A stretch of DNA of 64,000 nt from JAEXOD01 sp963663265 (GTDB taxonomy: Bacteria; Bacteroidota; Ignavibacteria; Ignavibacteriales; Melioribacteraceae). Location: contig CAXXXM010000002.1 of the NCBI GenBank assembly GCA_963663265.2, forward strand, positions 2,108,001 to 2,172,000. The letters are read 5' to 3'. Under the pieces are notes generated by a model. That model was not told the origin of the DNA. It did no database searches and saw nothing but the letters and a program-made list of their open reading frames with translations. Shown here one piece after another: positions 7,854 through 17,920 of this stretch (position 1 is the stretch's first letter; each line of letters opens with the position of its first letter). The position numbers were made by a program, and so were the translations under genes.

Positions 7854-10800
7854 AATTATACTCATCCCAACTTTTAATTGAGAGATTTTCATAATTATAT
7901 TTATTTAACGATTTGACAAATCTTTTTGCAAATTGAATGTTGGTAATGAGGGGAATATTTAAGTCAATTGCACGTCTTCTAATTAAATAATCGCTGTCCA
8001 ATTCAACTTTTTCAGAAGTTTTGGGAATGTTAATTACTAAATCAATTTCCCCTGCTTCAAGATAACTCATTATGCTTGGTTCTACATTATCAAAAGGACG
8101 GTTTAATACTTCCATTTCAACACCGTTGTTTTTGTAGAAATCGGCTGTACCTTTGGTAGCAAAAAATTTAAGTCCCATGTTTTGTAGAATTTTAATTTCA
8201 TTCAAAAATTCAGCTTTTTCTTTTAGTGTTCCTGTTGAAAGCATAACTCCTTTTTTAGGTATTCTAAAACCTGTTGAAAGAAGACTTTTTAAGAATGCCT
8301 CGTTAAAATCATCACCTAAGCAGGCAACTTCACCCGTTGAAGACATTTCAACACCAACTGTTGGATCACTTCCTTTTAATCTTGTAAATGAAAATTGCGA
8401 TGCTTTAACACCAACGTAATCTAAATCAAAAGATGATTTGTCTACCTTTGGAATCCTTTCACCCATAATTAAACGAGTAGCACTATCAATGAAATTAAGC
8501 TTTAAGACTTTTGAAACAAAAGGGAAGCTTCTTGAAGCCCTTAAATTGCATTCAATAACCTTTACTTCGTTGTCTTTTGCAATAAACTGAATATTAAATG
8601 GTCCTGTAATTTCAAATTCATCAGCAATTTGTTTGGTTATTATTTTTACACGTCTCATTGTTTCAAGATAAGTCCTCTGTGGAGGAAGTACAATAGTAGC
8701 GTCTCCCGAGTGAACCCCTGCATTTTCCACGTGTTCAGAAATTGCATAACAATATAATTTCCCTTCGCTTGCAACAGCATCAACTTCTATTTCTCGTGCA
8801 TCTGTAATAAACTTACTAATAACCACCGGGTGTTCTTGACTAATATCAGATGCTTTTTTTAGATATTCTTCTAATTCGGTTTCGGAAAGAACTATGCTCA
8901 TTGCCGCACCGCTAAGTACATAGCTTGGTCTAATTAATACCGGGTAATTAACTTTTTTTGCGAATTCTTTTGCTGATTCCAAATCAGTTAATTCTTCCCA
9001 TTCAGGTTGGTCTATTTCAAGGCTGTCAAGTACTTCGGAAAATTTATTTCTATCTTCTGCTCTGTCTATCATTTTTGGATGAGTGCCCAAAACATTAACG
9101 TGCTGCTCTTTTAGTTTAATAGCTAAGTTATTAGGTATTTGTCCACCCATGGAAACAATAATTCCTTTAGGGTTCTCTTTTTCATAAATATCAAGAATTC
9201 TTTCTAAAGTCATTTCTTCAAAATACAACTTATCACAAATATCATGATCTGTGCTAACTGTTTCAGGGTTATAGTTTATCATGATTGTTTTGTAGTTGAG
9301 TTTGTTCAAAGTTAAAACCGCATTTACACAACACCAGTCAAATTCAACAGATGACCCAATGCGGTAAGCCCCACCACCTAATACTACAATACTTTCATCA
9401 TTTTCAGGTTTAATGTCATCTTCTGAACCATTATAGGTTACATACAAGTAGTTTGTTTGAGCAGGGTATTCAGCAGCAAGAGTATCAATTTGTTTAACAT
9501 GAGGAATGATATTTAGTGATTTTCTTTTTGAACGTACGCTTTCCTCATCTGTACCCATTAACAATGCAATCTGTTTATCAGAAAATCCGGTTTGTTTTGC
9601 TTGAAGAAAGATATCGTGGGGAATAGTATCTAATTCATGAGAAATTATTTTGCTTTCAACATTAATAATGTTTTTCATTTTGTATAAAAACCATTTATCA
9701 ATTTTTGAAAGATTATGAATGTGGTCAACGGTATATCCAAGCTGAAAAGCTTTAGCAATTGCAAAAATTCTTCTATCATTTGCGTTTGCAATTGTGTTTT
9801 CAATATCCGCAGCCGGAGTGTTATTAACACAAAAGCCGTTCATCCCAACATCAAGCATTCTGATGGCTTTTTGTAAAACCTCTTCAAATGTTCTGCCAAT
9901 TGCCATAACTTCGCCAACGGACTTCATTTCGCTGCCAAGCTGAGTACTTACTTGTTTGAATTTTTGCAAATCCCATCGTGGGAATTTTAACACTATATAA
10001 TCTAATGCAGGTTCAAAACATGATGAGGTTTCTTTTGTAATAATATTTTCAATTTCGTTAAGGTTATAACCTAACGAAAGCTTGGTAGCTACAAAAGCAA
10101 GTGGATAACCAGTTGCTTTAGATGCCAGGGCAGAACTTCTACTTAAACGAGCATTAACTTCAATTATTCTGTAATCATCTTCAAAAGGACTTAAAGCGTA
10201 TTGAATGTTACATTCACCAATAATACCAATATGCCTGATTAGTTTAATGCCAATAGAACGTAATTTGAAATTTTCTTGAGCTGATAAAGTTTGAACCGGA
10301 GCAACAACAATGCTATCACCGGTATGAATACCCATTGGGTCAACGTTTTCCATATTACATACTGTAATACAGTTGTTGTATTTATCGCGTACAATTTCAT
10401 ACTCAACTTCTTTCCAACCATAAAGAGATTCTTCAATTAAAATTTGGTCGGTGAAGGCAAAGGCACGTTTAGCTTTTTCAACTAATTCAGTTTCGTTTTC
10501 AACAATGCCGCTTCCGAGTCCACCAAGTGCATAAGCAATGCGAACCATTACGGGATAACCGATTTTTTTTGCTGCAACTTTTGCTTCTTCAACATTACCA
10601 ACTGTTTCACTTACTGCAATTTTTAATCCGGCTTCTTTAACTTTATCGCCAAATAAAAGTCTATCTTCAGTATTTTTTATTGCTTCAACTTGAGTTCCAA
10701 GGACTCGAACATTATATTTTTCAAACACCCCTTTATCAAATAATGCTACTCCGGCATTTAAGGCAGTCTGCCCACCTACTCCTAACAATATACCATCAGG

Positions 10801-11046
10801 TCTTTCTTTTTCAATAATTTTTTCAACAAAATGGGGTTTTACAGGTAGAAAATAAACTTTATCGGCTAATTGTTCGGAGGTTTGAATTGTTGCAATATTG
10901 GGGTTAATTAAAACAGTTTCTATACCATCTTCCTTTAGTGCCTTTATTGCTTGGCTGCCGGAATAATCGAATTCACCGGCTTGACCAATTTGCAAAGCAC
11001 CGGAGCCTAAAATTAATACTTTTTTGGGTTTACCTTTTTTTACCAT
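7852..11046 (-). CDS. carB: Carbamoyl-phosphate synthase large subunit
   Basis: A full-length 1064-residue CarB, making carbamoyl phosphate from bicarbonate, ammonia and two ATP for pyrimidine and arginine synthesis. It has two homologous ATP-grasp halves. The first opens with LGSGALQIGQAGEFDYSGSQ and the second, near residue 560, with VLGGGAYRIGSSVEFDWCCV. The usual ligand signatures are present (IIEVNARLSRSSALASKATGYP; VIECNLRASRSFPFVSKVLK), as is an MGS-like allosteric domain at the C-terminus (from about 930). The GQAGEFDYSGS opening resembles the CarB branch of Bacteroidota and eukaryotic CPS/CAD rather than the common GQACEFDYSG form. Its ATG overlaps the carA stop codon by one base (TAATG). 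Confidence 0.97.
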   Translation of the reverse strand: MVKKGKPKKVLILGSGALQIGQAGEFDYSGSQAIKALKEDGIETVLINPNIATIQTSEQLADKVYFLPVKPHFVEKIIEKERPDGILLGVGGQTALNAGVALFDKGVFEKYNVRVLGTQVEAIKNTEDRLLFGDKVKEAGLKIAVSETVGNVEEAKVAAKKIGYPVMVRIAYALGGLGSGIVENETELVEKAKRAFAFTDQILIEESLYGWKEVEYEIVRDKYNNCITVCNMENVDPMGIHTGDSIVVAPVQTLSAQENFKLRSIGIKLIRHIGIIGECNIQYALSPFEDDYRIIEVNARLSRSSALASKATGYPLAFVATKLSLGYNLNEIENIITKETSSCFEPALDYIVLKFPRWDLQKFKQVSTQLGSEMKSVGEVMAIGRTFEEVLQKAIRMLDVGMNGFCVNNTPAADIENTIANANDRRIFAIAKAFQLGYTVDHIHNLSKIDKWFLYKMKNIINVESKIISHELDTIPHDIFLQAKQTGFSDKQIALLMGTDEESVRSKRKSLNIIPHVKQIDTLAAEYPAQTNYLYVTYNGSEDDIKPENDESIVVLGGGAYRIGSSVEFDWCCVNAVLTLNKLNYKTIMINYNPETVSTDHDICDKLYFEEMTLERILDIYEKENPKGIIVSMGGQIPNNLAIKLKEQHVNVLGTHPKMIDRAEDRNKFSEVLDSLEIDQPEWEELTDLESAKEFAKKVNYPVLIRPSYVLSGAAMSIVLSETELEEYLKKASDISQEHPVVISKFITDAREIEVDAVASEGKLYCYAISEHVENAGVHSGDATIVLPPQRTYLETMRRVKIITKQIADEFEITGPFNIQFIAKDNEVKVIECNLRASRSFPFVSKVLKLNFIDSATRLIMGERIPKVDKSSFDLDYVGVKASQFSFTRLKGSDPTVGVEMSSTGEVACLGDDFNEAFLKSLLSTGFRIPKKGVMLSTGTLKEKAEFLNEIKILQNMGLKFFATKGTADFYKNNGVEMEVLNRPFDNVEPSIMSYLEAGEIDLVINIPKTSEKVELDSDYLIRRRAIDLNIPLITNIQFAKRFVKSLNKYNYENLSIKSWDEYN

Positions 11047-12122
11047 TACAATGACCTCACAAACATATCAAAAATAAATTCTGTATCATCAGGACCCGGA
11101 CTTGCTTCTGGGTGAAATTGAGCCCCAAAAATTGGTTTTGCAATATGGATTATGCCTTCGTTGGTACCGTCGTTATCATTAATAAACCATTCGCGCCAGT
11201 CTTCAGAAAGAGTGTTGGAATCAATTGCATATCCATGATTCTGAGAAGTTATATAACATCTTTTTGTTCCGGCTTCGTTTACCGGTTGGTTGTGGCTTCT
11301 ATGCCCGTATTTTAGTTTGTAAGTGCTTGCACCGCTTGCCAAACCTAAAATTTGGCACCCTAAGCAAATTCCTAAGATTGGTTTCCCTATTTCAAATACT
11401 TTTTTAGCATTTTCAACAGTTGTTGGGCACATCTGTGGGTCGCCTGGACCATTTGAAATTACAAAACCATCCACATCTAATGATGGAAAATCGTAATTAT
11501 ATGGAACTTGTACAACTGAAATATCACGCTTTAAGAATGCTTGAATTATGTTGTTTTTAATTCCGCAATCAATAATGCCGATTTTTTTTATTCCCTTGTC
11601 ATAATTGATTATTTCTTTAGTTGTAACTGTACCAACCAAATCTGTTTTGTTGGGGTCTAAAAATAAACTTGGATTAGAATCCGGTATTGAATCAAAAACA
11701 ATTTTGCCAGACATAGTACCAAATTCTCGTAGTTTTCTTGTCAGCATTCTTGTATCTACTGAGTAAATAGCAGGAATTTGAAACTCCTTTAACCATTCGT
11801 CAAGTGATTTGACTGCACTCCAATGTGAATAATCAAAAGAATAATCTGAAACTATCAATCCCTTAATTTGAATTTTTTCAGATTCAAAAAATTTAAGTAA
11901 GCCGTTTTCCCTTATGTATTCAGGAACACCGTAATTACCTATTAAAGGATATGTTAAAATAAGTATTTGCCCGCAATATGAAGGGTCTGTTAGTGTCTCG
12001 GGATAACCAACCATCCCGGTATTAAAAACAACTTCTCCTTCTGTATTGTTTTGATAGCCAAAGCCATAACCGGTTACACTTGTCCCATCTTCCAGTAAAA
12101 GTTTTGCTTTGTGGTTTGTCAT
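11046..12122 (-). CDS. carA: Carbamoyl-phosphate synthase small subunit (glutaminase)
   Basis: A 358-residue CarA, which hydrolyses glutamine and channels ammonia to CarB. The N-terminal CPSase_sm_chain domain is recognisable by TGYGFGYQNNTEGEVVFNTG and GYPETLTDPSYCGQI. The C-terminal class I amidotransferase has the nucleophile Cys253 in LGICLGCQILG and the His/Glu pair in QFHPEASPGP. It starts the two-gene carAB operon. The spacer upstream (12123-12243) contains an inverted repeat that could be regulatory. Confidence 0.97.
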   Translation of the reverse strand: MTNHKAKLLLEDGTSVTGYGFGYQNNTEGEVVFNTGMVGYPETLTDPSYCGQILILTYPLIGNYGVPEYIRENGLLKFFESEKIQIKGLIVSDYSFDYSHWSAVKSLDEWLKEFQIPAIYSVDTRMLTRKLREFGTMSGKIVFDSIPDSNPSLFLDPNKTDLVGTVTTKEIINYDKGIKKIGIIDCGIKNNIIQAFLKRDISVVQVPYNYDFPSLDVDGFVISNGPGDPQMCPTTVENAKKVFEIGKPILGICLGCQILGLASGASTYKLKYGHRSHNQPVNEAGTKRCYITSQNHGYAIDSNTLSEDWREWFINDNDGTNEGIIHIAKPIFGAQFHPEASPGPDDTEFIFDMFVRSL

Positions 12123-12203
12123 TTGTAAAATATTCGAAATGTTTAAAATGTGTTTAGCAAATATAAAAATATTACCGGAATTATTGAAATTAATTTTAAA
12201 TAA

Positions 12204-12233
12204 TTATGCAAAAATATTTAAATATTTGCATAA
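12204..12233. promoter_or_regulatory. Inverted repeat upstream of carA
   Basis: Arms TTATGCAAA and TTTGCATAA (9 bp, perfect) flank a 12-base AT-only centre. The site lies 82-111 bases upstream of the carA start and just past the stop of the gene at 12244. It could be an operator for carAB or a weak transcript end for the upstream gene; sequence alone does not decide. Confidence 0.35.
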
Positions 12234-12243
12234 ATTTCGGATG

Positions 12244-12960
12244 TTAAAATTTAATAGAAGTAAATCCTTTCTGATTATCTAAAAGCCAACTATGGTATTT
12301 TTCAATTTTATCATAGTCATAAAAATCGATTCTGTTTTGTAAAGGAGTAAAAGCTGGGTTTTGCATAATATCCCTTAATTCTTTTTGTCTGCTTTCAGGA
12401 GCTGCAATGCAAAATTTCACATTAAAATCTTGGAAATTTAAAAATTTTAATAGTGAATTTTGAATGTTGGTAGTGTTTTCTACTTCAAAGAAAGAATCAG
12501 GAAATTTTCTTGAGTTAAACCAAATCACGTCAATTGTACTTGCTTTTTTAACAATTGACTGATAAGTAAATTCATGAATTTCAGTTAAACTTGCATAACT
12601 TGATAACGACTTTCCTTCATACTTTTTGTTTTTATCTTGATTAGGAACAAAGGTTTCCAAATTTTGTAGATTACCAATTTCAAGTAATTTTCCTTGATAA
12701 AAAGAGTGGTCGCTACTGGTTATTGATTTTGTGTTTTCCGGTTTTAAAATTTTGGAAAGTTTTTCTTTTTCGCTATTTAGAGCCCATAATCCCGGTTTAA
12801 TTTTAAAGAAATATTTTTTGTTTTGAACAATTCTTCTTATTGTGGCAAACGGAGTTTTTGTTTTCCAATCAGTTACGTCAACATTTTTATAAAGATAGCT
12901 TAATGTTGCAGTTCCACCATGCTTTTCCATTTCAATAATAACTTGCTCATGTTGATTCAT
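12244..12960 (-). CDS. Winged-helix protein with restriction-endonuclease-like C-terminus
   Basis: I choose the ATG at 12960 (238 residues), because the 13 codons upstream add nothing domain-like. Residues 1-65 (MNQHEQVIIEMEKHGGTATL, then TPFATIRRIVQ and FFKIKPGLWAL) look like a winged-helix DNA-binding domain of the HARE-HTH kind. The C-terminal half carries IDVIWFNSRKFPDSFFEVEN, then TTNIQNSLLKF and VKFCIAAPE. This Asp, about 15 residues, then Glu-x-Glu on a beta strand resembles a PD-(D/E)XK nuclease core with the ExE variant known from BamHI. No methyltransferase is adjacent, so this is not an obvious restriction-modification pair. Function is inferred only. Confidence 0.65.
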   Translation of the reverse strand: MNQHEQVIIEMEKHGGTATLSYLYKNVDVTDWKTKTPFATIRRIVQNKKYFFKIKPGLWALNSEKEKLSKILKPENTKSITSSDHSFYQGKLLEIGNLQNLETFVPNQDKNKKYEGKSLSSYASLTEIHEFTYQSIVKKASTIDVIWFNSRKFPDSFFEVENTTNIQNSLLKFLNFQDFNVKFCIAAPESRQKELRDIMQNPAFTPLQNRIDFYDYDKIEKYHSWLLDNQKGFTSIKF

Positions 12961-13008
12961 TATTTCATGCCCAAAATTTAATTTATTATAAAATAACAAA
13001 ACTATGGA

Positions 13009-14271
13009 TTATTTCAAAATCTCAATAATTTCATCAATTGTTACATCTTTGTTTTGGTCGTCTAATTCAACAACAATTAAATAACCGTTATAAATGTTAA
13101 GCAAAATACATTTATTAATAATTTCAACTTGATCGCTTTGCAAAAGTTGACCGTTTTGTTTATTCCAAGTTTCCATTGTACATAGGCAGCCATAAGTAGG
13201 AGTGTTTGGGAAATAAGGTTTTCCTAAATAATATTCGGGATTTACAGTAGTACCATGTGAAATAATTTCGTATCTGCCTGCTTTACCCGCATAATAGGCT
13301 TCAAAAATTGGTTGGTAGTTTTGCCAGCTTTCAGGTAAAAGACTTTTGTAAAGTGCAACATTCCAATCGGGCATTGGTGTGTTAGGATTATGGAAAAATT
13401 TAGTCGGATTAACTTCAAATGGCAAAGCCAAATCAAGTGTTCTTGAAGGTCCAATAAATGGATTTTTAGCATTTCCAAGATCTAAATACGAAAAAACACC
13501 TTGTGGTGTATTTCCGTTTGTAATATAACCGGGCATATTAGTAATTGAACGTGCTAATTGTTTTACATAAAATAACGAACCATCTTTATTAAGAACAAAA
13601 TTGCCTTTTGCATCTTTTATTATTAAAATTCCTTGATAATCTCTGTTATGTCTTTGTATACTATAAAATACAGGTTTATTTCCATAAGGCGTTTTGTGAT
13701 TTAATAAATCTTTTAATGGAGGACGTTTACTAAAAATGGACTTTGTATCTTGTTGTAAAGAAGTTGTTAATGAAAACAAAATAGGGTCTTCCTTAAAATC
13801 ATAAAATTTACCTTTCATCAACTTAATTAATGAATTTTTGTTATAGCCGTTATTAGCTAAATAATTAGCAATCATTGCAAATATTTTTCTATTGTTCACA
13901 ACTTTTATTAATTCGGTAAAGTCGCTTGTAAATTCTTTTGGGTAAAGTGTATATATAACTTCAATTAAAGATTGTTGAAAAGAAGGGTTGAAACTATTGT
14001 ATTTTGATAATAAATAATGGAGCTTGGAACTGACGTTGTCGTTTTTATAATCCATCAATTCTAATAACCAAAAAGCATCTTCTAATTTTTTTGTGTCTAT
14101 TGAGTCTTCAATAGATAGAAGTGTTTTGTTTATTAAATTAACTCCGTTTTCAGTAAATCTTATACGTGCTGTATCAGTAGTTACTTTTGAAAATAAATCG
14201 GTAGTGTTAATTTGAGCATCCACACTGCGAACCGAACCAACAAGCATTAACAAAATAAATAAATTCTTCAT
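13009..14271 (-). CDS. Divergent L,D-transpeptidase-like secreted protein
   Basis: The start is taken as the ATG at 14271 (420 residues), which opens on signal peptide MKNLFILLMLVGSVRSVDA; a GTG four codons earlier is less likely. An N-terminal helical region (to about 180) precedes a region with LIIKDAKGNFVLNKDGSLFY, GYITNGNTPQGVFSY and HGTTVNPEYYLG, then PTYGCLCT. The His-Gly-Thr followed by Thr-x-Gly-Cys resembles the YkuD catalytic H...[ST]HGC, except that the second His is Tyr. If active, it would cross-link or modify peptidoglycan; the substitution makes activity uncertain. It lies 48 bases upstream of the winged-helix gene on the same strand. Confidence 0.6.
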   Translation of the reverse strand: MKNLFILLMLVGSVRSVDAQINTTDLFSKVTTDTARIRFTENGVNLINKTLLSIEDSIDTKKLEDAFWLLELMDYKNDNVSSKLHYLLSKYNSFNPSFQQSLIEVIYTLYPKEFTSDFTELIKVVNNRKIFAMIANYLANNGYNKNSLIKLMKGKFYDFKEDPILFSLTTSLQQDTKSIFSKRPPLKDLLNHKTPYGNKPVFYSIQRHNRDYQGILIIKDAKGNFVLNKDGSLFYVKQLARSITNMPGYITNGNTPQGVFSYLDLGNAKNPFIGPSRTLDLALPFEVNPTKFFHNPNTPMPDWNVALYKSLLPESWQNYQPIFEAYYAGKAGRYEIISHGTTVNPEYYLGKPYFPNTPTYGCLCTMETWNKQNGQLLQSDQVEIINKCILLNIYNGYLIVVELDDQNKDVTIDEIIEILK

Positions 14272-14433
14272 AATAAATCTCACATAAAAGTATATATAAA
14301 GTTACCAATTTTATACTAAAAATAATAAATAAAGTTGCTTTAAATTATATTAAAGTATTCACTTGAGGAATTAATATTGACTAAGGTTATAAAATGTAGT
14401 ATTTTAAGTAAACAAAAATCTATACGAGGGATT

Positions 14434-16497
14434 ATGAAAGCGTTTGTTGTTACTTTGTTTGTTTTTATTGTATCAATTAACTATGGTCAGTCAGTTACCG
14501 GTAAAATTGTTGATGAAAATGGAGAAATTCTATCAAATTATACTGTAAAAATTTATTATGGGTTTGATAGCTTAACTACAAAATCTGATAGTGAAGGGAA
14601 GTTCTTATTCAATTTAACTAATGTTGAAGATGAACAATTGCCTACAAATTACTCGATTTCAAATAATTATCCCAATCCATTTAATCCAAGAACTCGAATT
14701 GATTTCTCTTTACCTGCAGTTAGTAAAGTTAAGATAGAAATTTACAATTCGTTGGGTCAACGGGTAAAAGATATAATTGAAATGGAATGCAGTACTGGAA
14801 ATAGCCATGTCGATTTGGAACTAAATGGTTTGCCAAATGGAGTATACTTTGCAAGAATTAATGTTGATGGGAAATATAACGTTGTTAAAAAAATGATGTT
14901 GCTTTATGGTAGTCAGCATTTGGCAGTTGAATCGGCTAACCTTACAACGTTTGCAAAATCCTTAAATCTTTTTCATATCGATAAAATTGTTGTTAATGGA
15001 GATAAGTTTAGGGAGAAGACATTTACCGGATTTGAAGATTTCACTACTAACTCAATAGATGTAGGTAGTTTAGAAATGCAAATTTCGTGTCCCGGAGAAC
15101 CAACAGTAGAATACGAAGGGAAAACATACCGTACTGTTTTGATTGGGAATAAATGTTGGTTAAGAGAGAACTTAAATGTTGGAACTATGGTGACCGTTAA
15201 CAACATGCAGAATAATGGTATTGTTGAAAAGCTTTGCTATAATAATGTTGCTGATAGTTGTGTGAAATATGGTGGTTTGTATAGTTGGAATGAAGCTTGT
15301 AAAGGAGTAACAGAAGTTAATGGTACTCAAGGAATCTGTCCGGAAGGATGGCATCTTCCAACTGCAACAGATATTGCAGAATTAAAAACATTGGCAACAA
15401 ACAACTCTGTTGGTATGCGTGCGAAAGGATATAGCCGAGGGACAAACACAAGCGGTTTTGAAGGAATTTTAAGTGGTTATAGTCGGGTAAATTTTGCAGC
15501 TTTTAATTCCAATTCAACTTTTTTGGGTTATCCGGAAAAATATTTTGATATCCCTGTTTATGATGCTAATGTGTATTTGAATAATGCAGCTTTTATGTAT
15601 CATAGCGTAAGATGTGTAAAAGGGGCTCTGCCTAAAAAAGTTACATTAATTTCACCTGAGCTCAACAGCATATTTATCCCTAACAATCCAACCAAATTCA
15701 AATGGAGAAGTGCTAAATATGCAACATCTTACAGATTGCAATTAAGTCATAATCCTGATTTTTCTGTAATTCTTATTGATGTTGAAAATATTGTTGATAC
15801 TTCCTATGAAGTACATCTTGGATATGGGCAGGATTATTTTTACAGGATTATTTCTAAAAGCGAATTGGGCTATGCACAGGAATATCCTATGGGGAATTTT
15901 AAAACTCGCACAGCAGTAAACTATGGAGTCCCTTGCCCAGGTCAGGATACTATCGTTTACAATGGAAAGATTTATCATACCGTAGTTGTAGGGAATTATT
16001 GTTACTTAAAAGAAAATCTAAACATCGGGGATATGATTGCAAGCACTAAACCTCAAACTGATAATCAATTAGTAGAAAAATATTGTTATAATGATGATCC
16101 AAATAATTGTGAGCAGTATGGTGGTTTGTATACTTTTAGAGAAGCTATGCAATATAGTGATGTTTCAAAACAGGGGCTTTGTCCCCCTGGTTGGACGCTT
16201 CCTGATTATGATACTTTTTATGATTACCAATATACATTTGGTACTAATCCAGATTATTATTTAGAATCAGGAGAAAACGGAACAGGTTTTTCAGCCATAC
16301 TGGGTGGTTATTTTAACAATGTTTTTAGCGGTTTAAATTCAAAAGCATTTTTCTGGTCAAATTATTATTATAATGTCGGTGGAAATCCTAACATGCCTGT
16401 TTGGGCGGGTTTACAAATTGATGACCAGGTTAATATTAAGTGGCGTAGTATTTCTAATGATGCGGGTAGTATTCGTTGTTATAGACCATTAAATTAG
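14434..16497 (+). CDS. Secreted FISUMP protein with internal T9SS-like sorting domain
   Basis: The start is the ATG at 14434 (687 residues), preceded by GAGGG; an upstream TTG adds 19 non-signal residues. Layout: signal peptide (1-19), a short carboxypeptidase-regulatory-like beta domain (about 20-60), and a sorting-type domain with NNYPNPFNPRTRIDFSLP, IYNSLGQRV and LPNGVYFARI (about 73-150). Then come two FISUMP paralogous domains (about 225-400 and 510-687) with YEGKTYRTVLIGNKCWLREN, YGGLYSWNEA and GICPEGWHLP, and in the second copy YNGKIYHTVVVGNYCYLKEN and GLCPPGWTLPD. A fibronectin-III-like domain separates them. Sorting domains normally sit at the extreme C-terminus. The protein is probably surface-exposed; its ligand is unknown. 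Confidence 0.85.
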   Translation: MKAFVVTLFVFIVSINYGQSVTGKIVDENGEILSNYTVKIYYGFDSLTTKSDSEGKFLFNLTNVEDEQLPTNYSISNNYPNPFNPRTRIDFSLPAVSKVKIEIYNSLGQRVKDIIEMECSTGNSHVDLELNGLPNGVYFARINVDGKYNVVKKMMLLYGSQHLAVESANLTTFAKSLNLFHIDKIVVNGDKFREKTFTGFEDFTTNSIDVGSLEMQISCPGEPTVEYEGKTYRTVLIGNKCWLRENLNVGTMVTVNNMQNNGIVEKLCYNNVADSCVKYGGLYSWNEACKGVTEVNGTQGICPEGWHLPTATDIAELKTLATNNSVGMRAKGYSRGTNTSGFEGILSGYSRVNFAAFNSNSTFLGYPEKYFDIPVYDANVYLNNAAFMYHSVRCVKGALPKKVTLISPELNSIFIPNNPTKFKWRSAKYATSYRLQLSHNPDFSVILIDVENIVDTSYEVHLGYGQDYFYRIISKSELGYAQEYPMGNFKTRTAVNYGVPCPGQDTIVYNGKIYHTVVVGNYCYLKENLNIGDMIASTKPQTDNQLVEKYCYNDDPNNCEQYGGLYTFREAMQYSDVSKQGLCPPGWTLPDYDTFYDYQYTFGTNPDYYLESGENGTGFSAILGGYFNNVFSGLNSKAFFWSNYYYNVGGNPNMPVWAGLQIDDQVNIKWRSISNDAGSIRCYRPLN

Positions 16498-16508
16498 TTT
16501 AAAATAAA

Positions 16509-16534
16509 AAAGGCTGTCAATTTTGACAGCCTTT
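16509..16534. terminator. Bidirectional terminator hairpin
   Basis: AAAGGCTGTCAA and TTGACAGCCTTT form a perfect 12-bp stem with a 2-base loop. It lies between the convergent FISUMP gene and fba, with A/T-rich flanks on both sides. Confidence 0.8.
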
Positions 16535-16560
16535 AAATAAAAATATATCAAGCGTTATAA

Positions 16561-17592
<1,032 letters not shown>

Positions 17593-17920
17593 ATATTCTC
17601 CTATATGTTTTTATTAGTAAAGATTCATAACCGTATTTTTATACAAAAAATCTAAAATACAACTAATAAATATACTTATATATCGAATAAAAATAAATTG
17701 ATTTTTAAATCTCGTTGTTTCATAATGATAAAAACTATTAGTTGTAAACAGAGTTTAATTAATTTTATCTTAAAAAAGATTTTAATGATTTTTGTAAATT
17801 GATTAATAGCTTAAAAATTTTATTTAAGAATCATATCAAACATTATAATTTTTTTATTAATATAAATAAGATTGTAATTTTTTTTCTTATTTTAAGTATT
17901 AAATAATTTGTGGAAAATTT
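17593..17920. other. AT-rich divergent intergenic region
   Basis: 328 bases between the divergent starts of fba and the C39-like gene, almost entirely A/T. It must hold both promoters, but I see no convincing box pair, hairpin, repeat or RNA gene in it. Confidence 0.6.
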
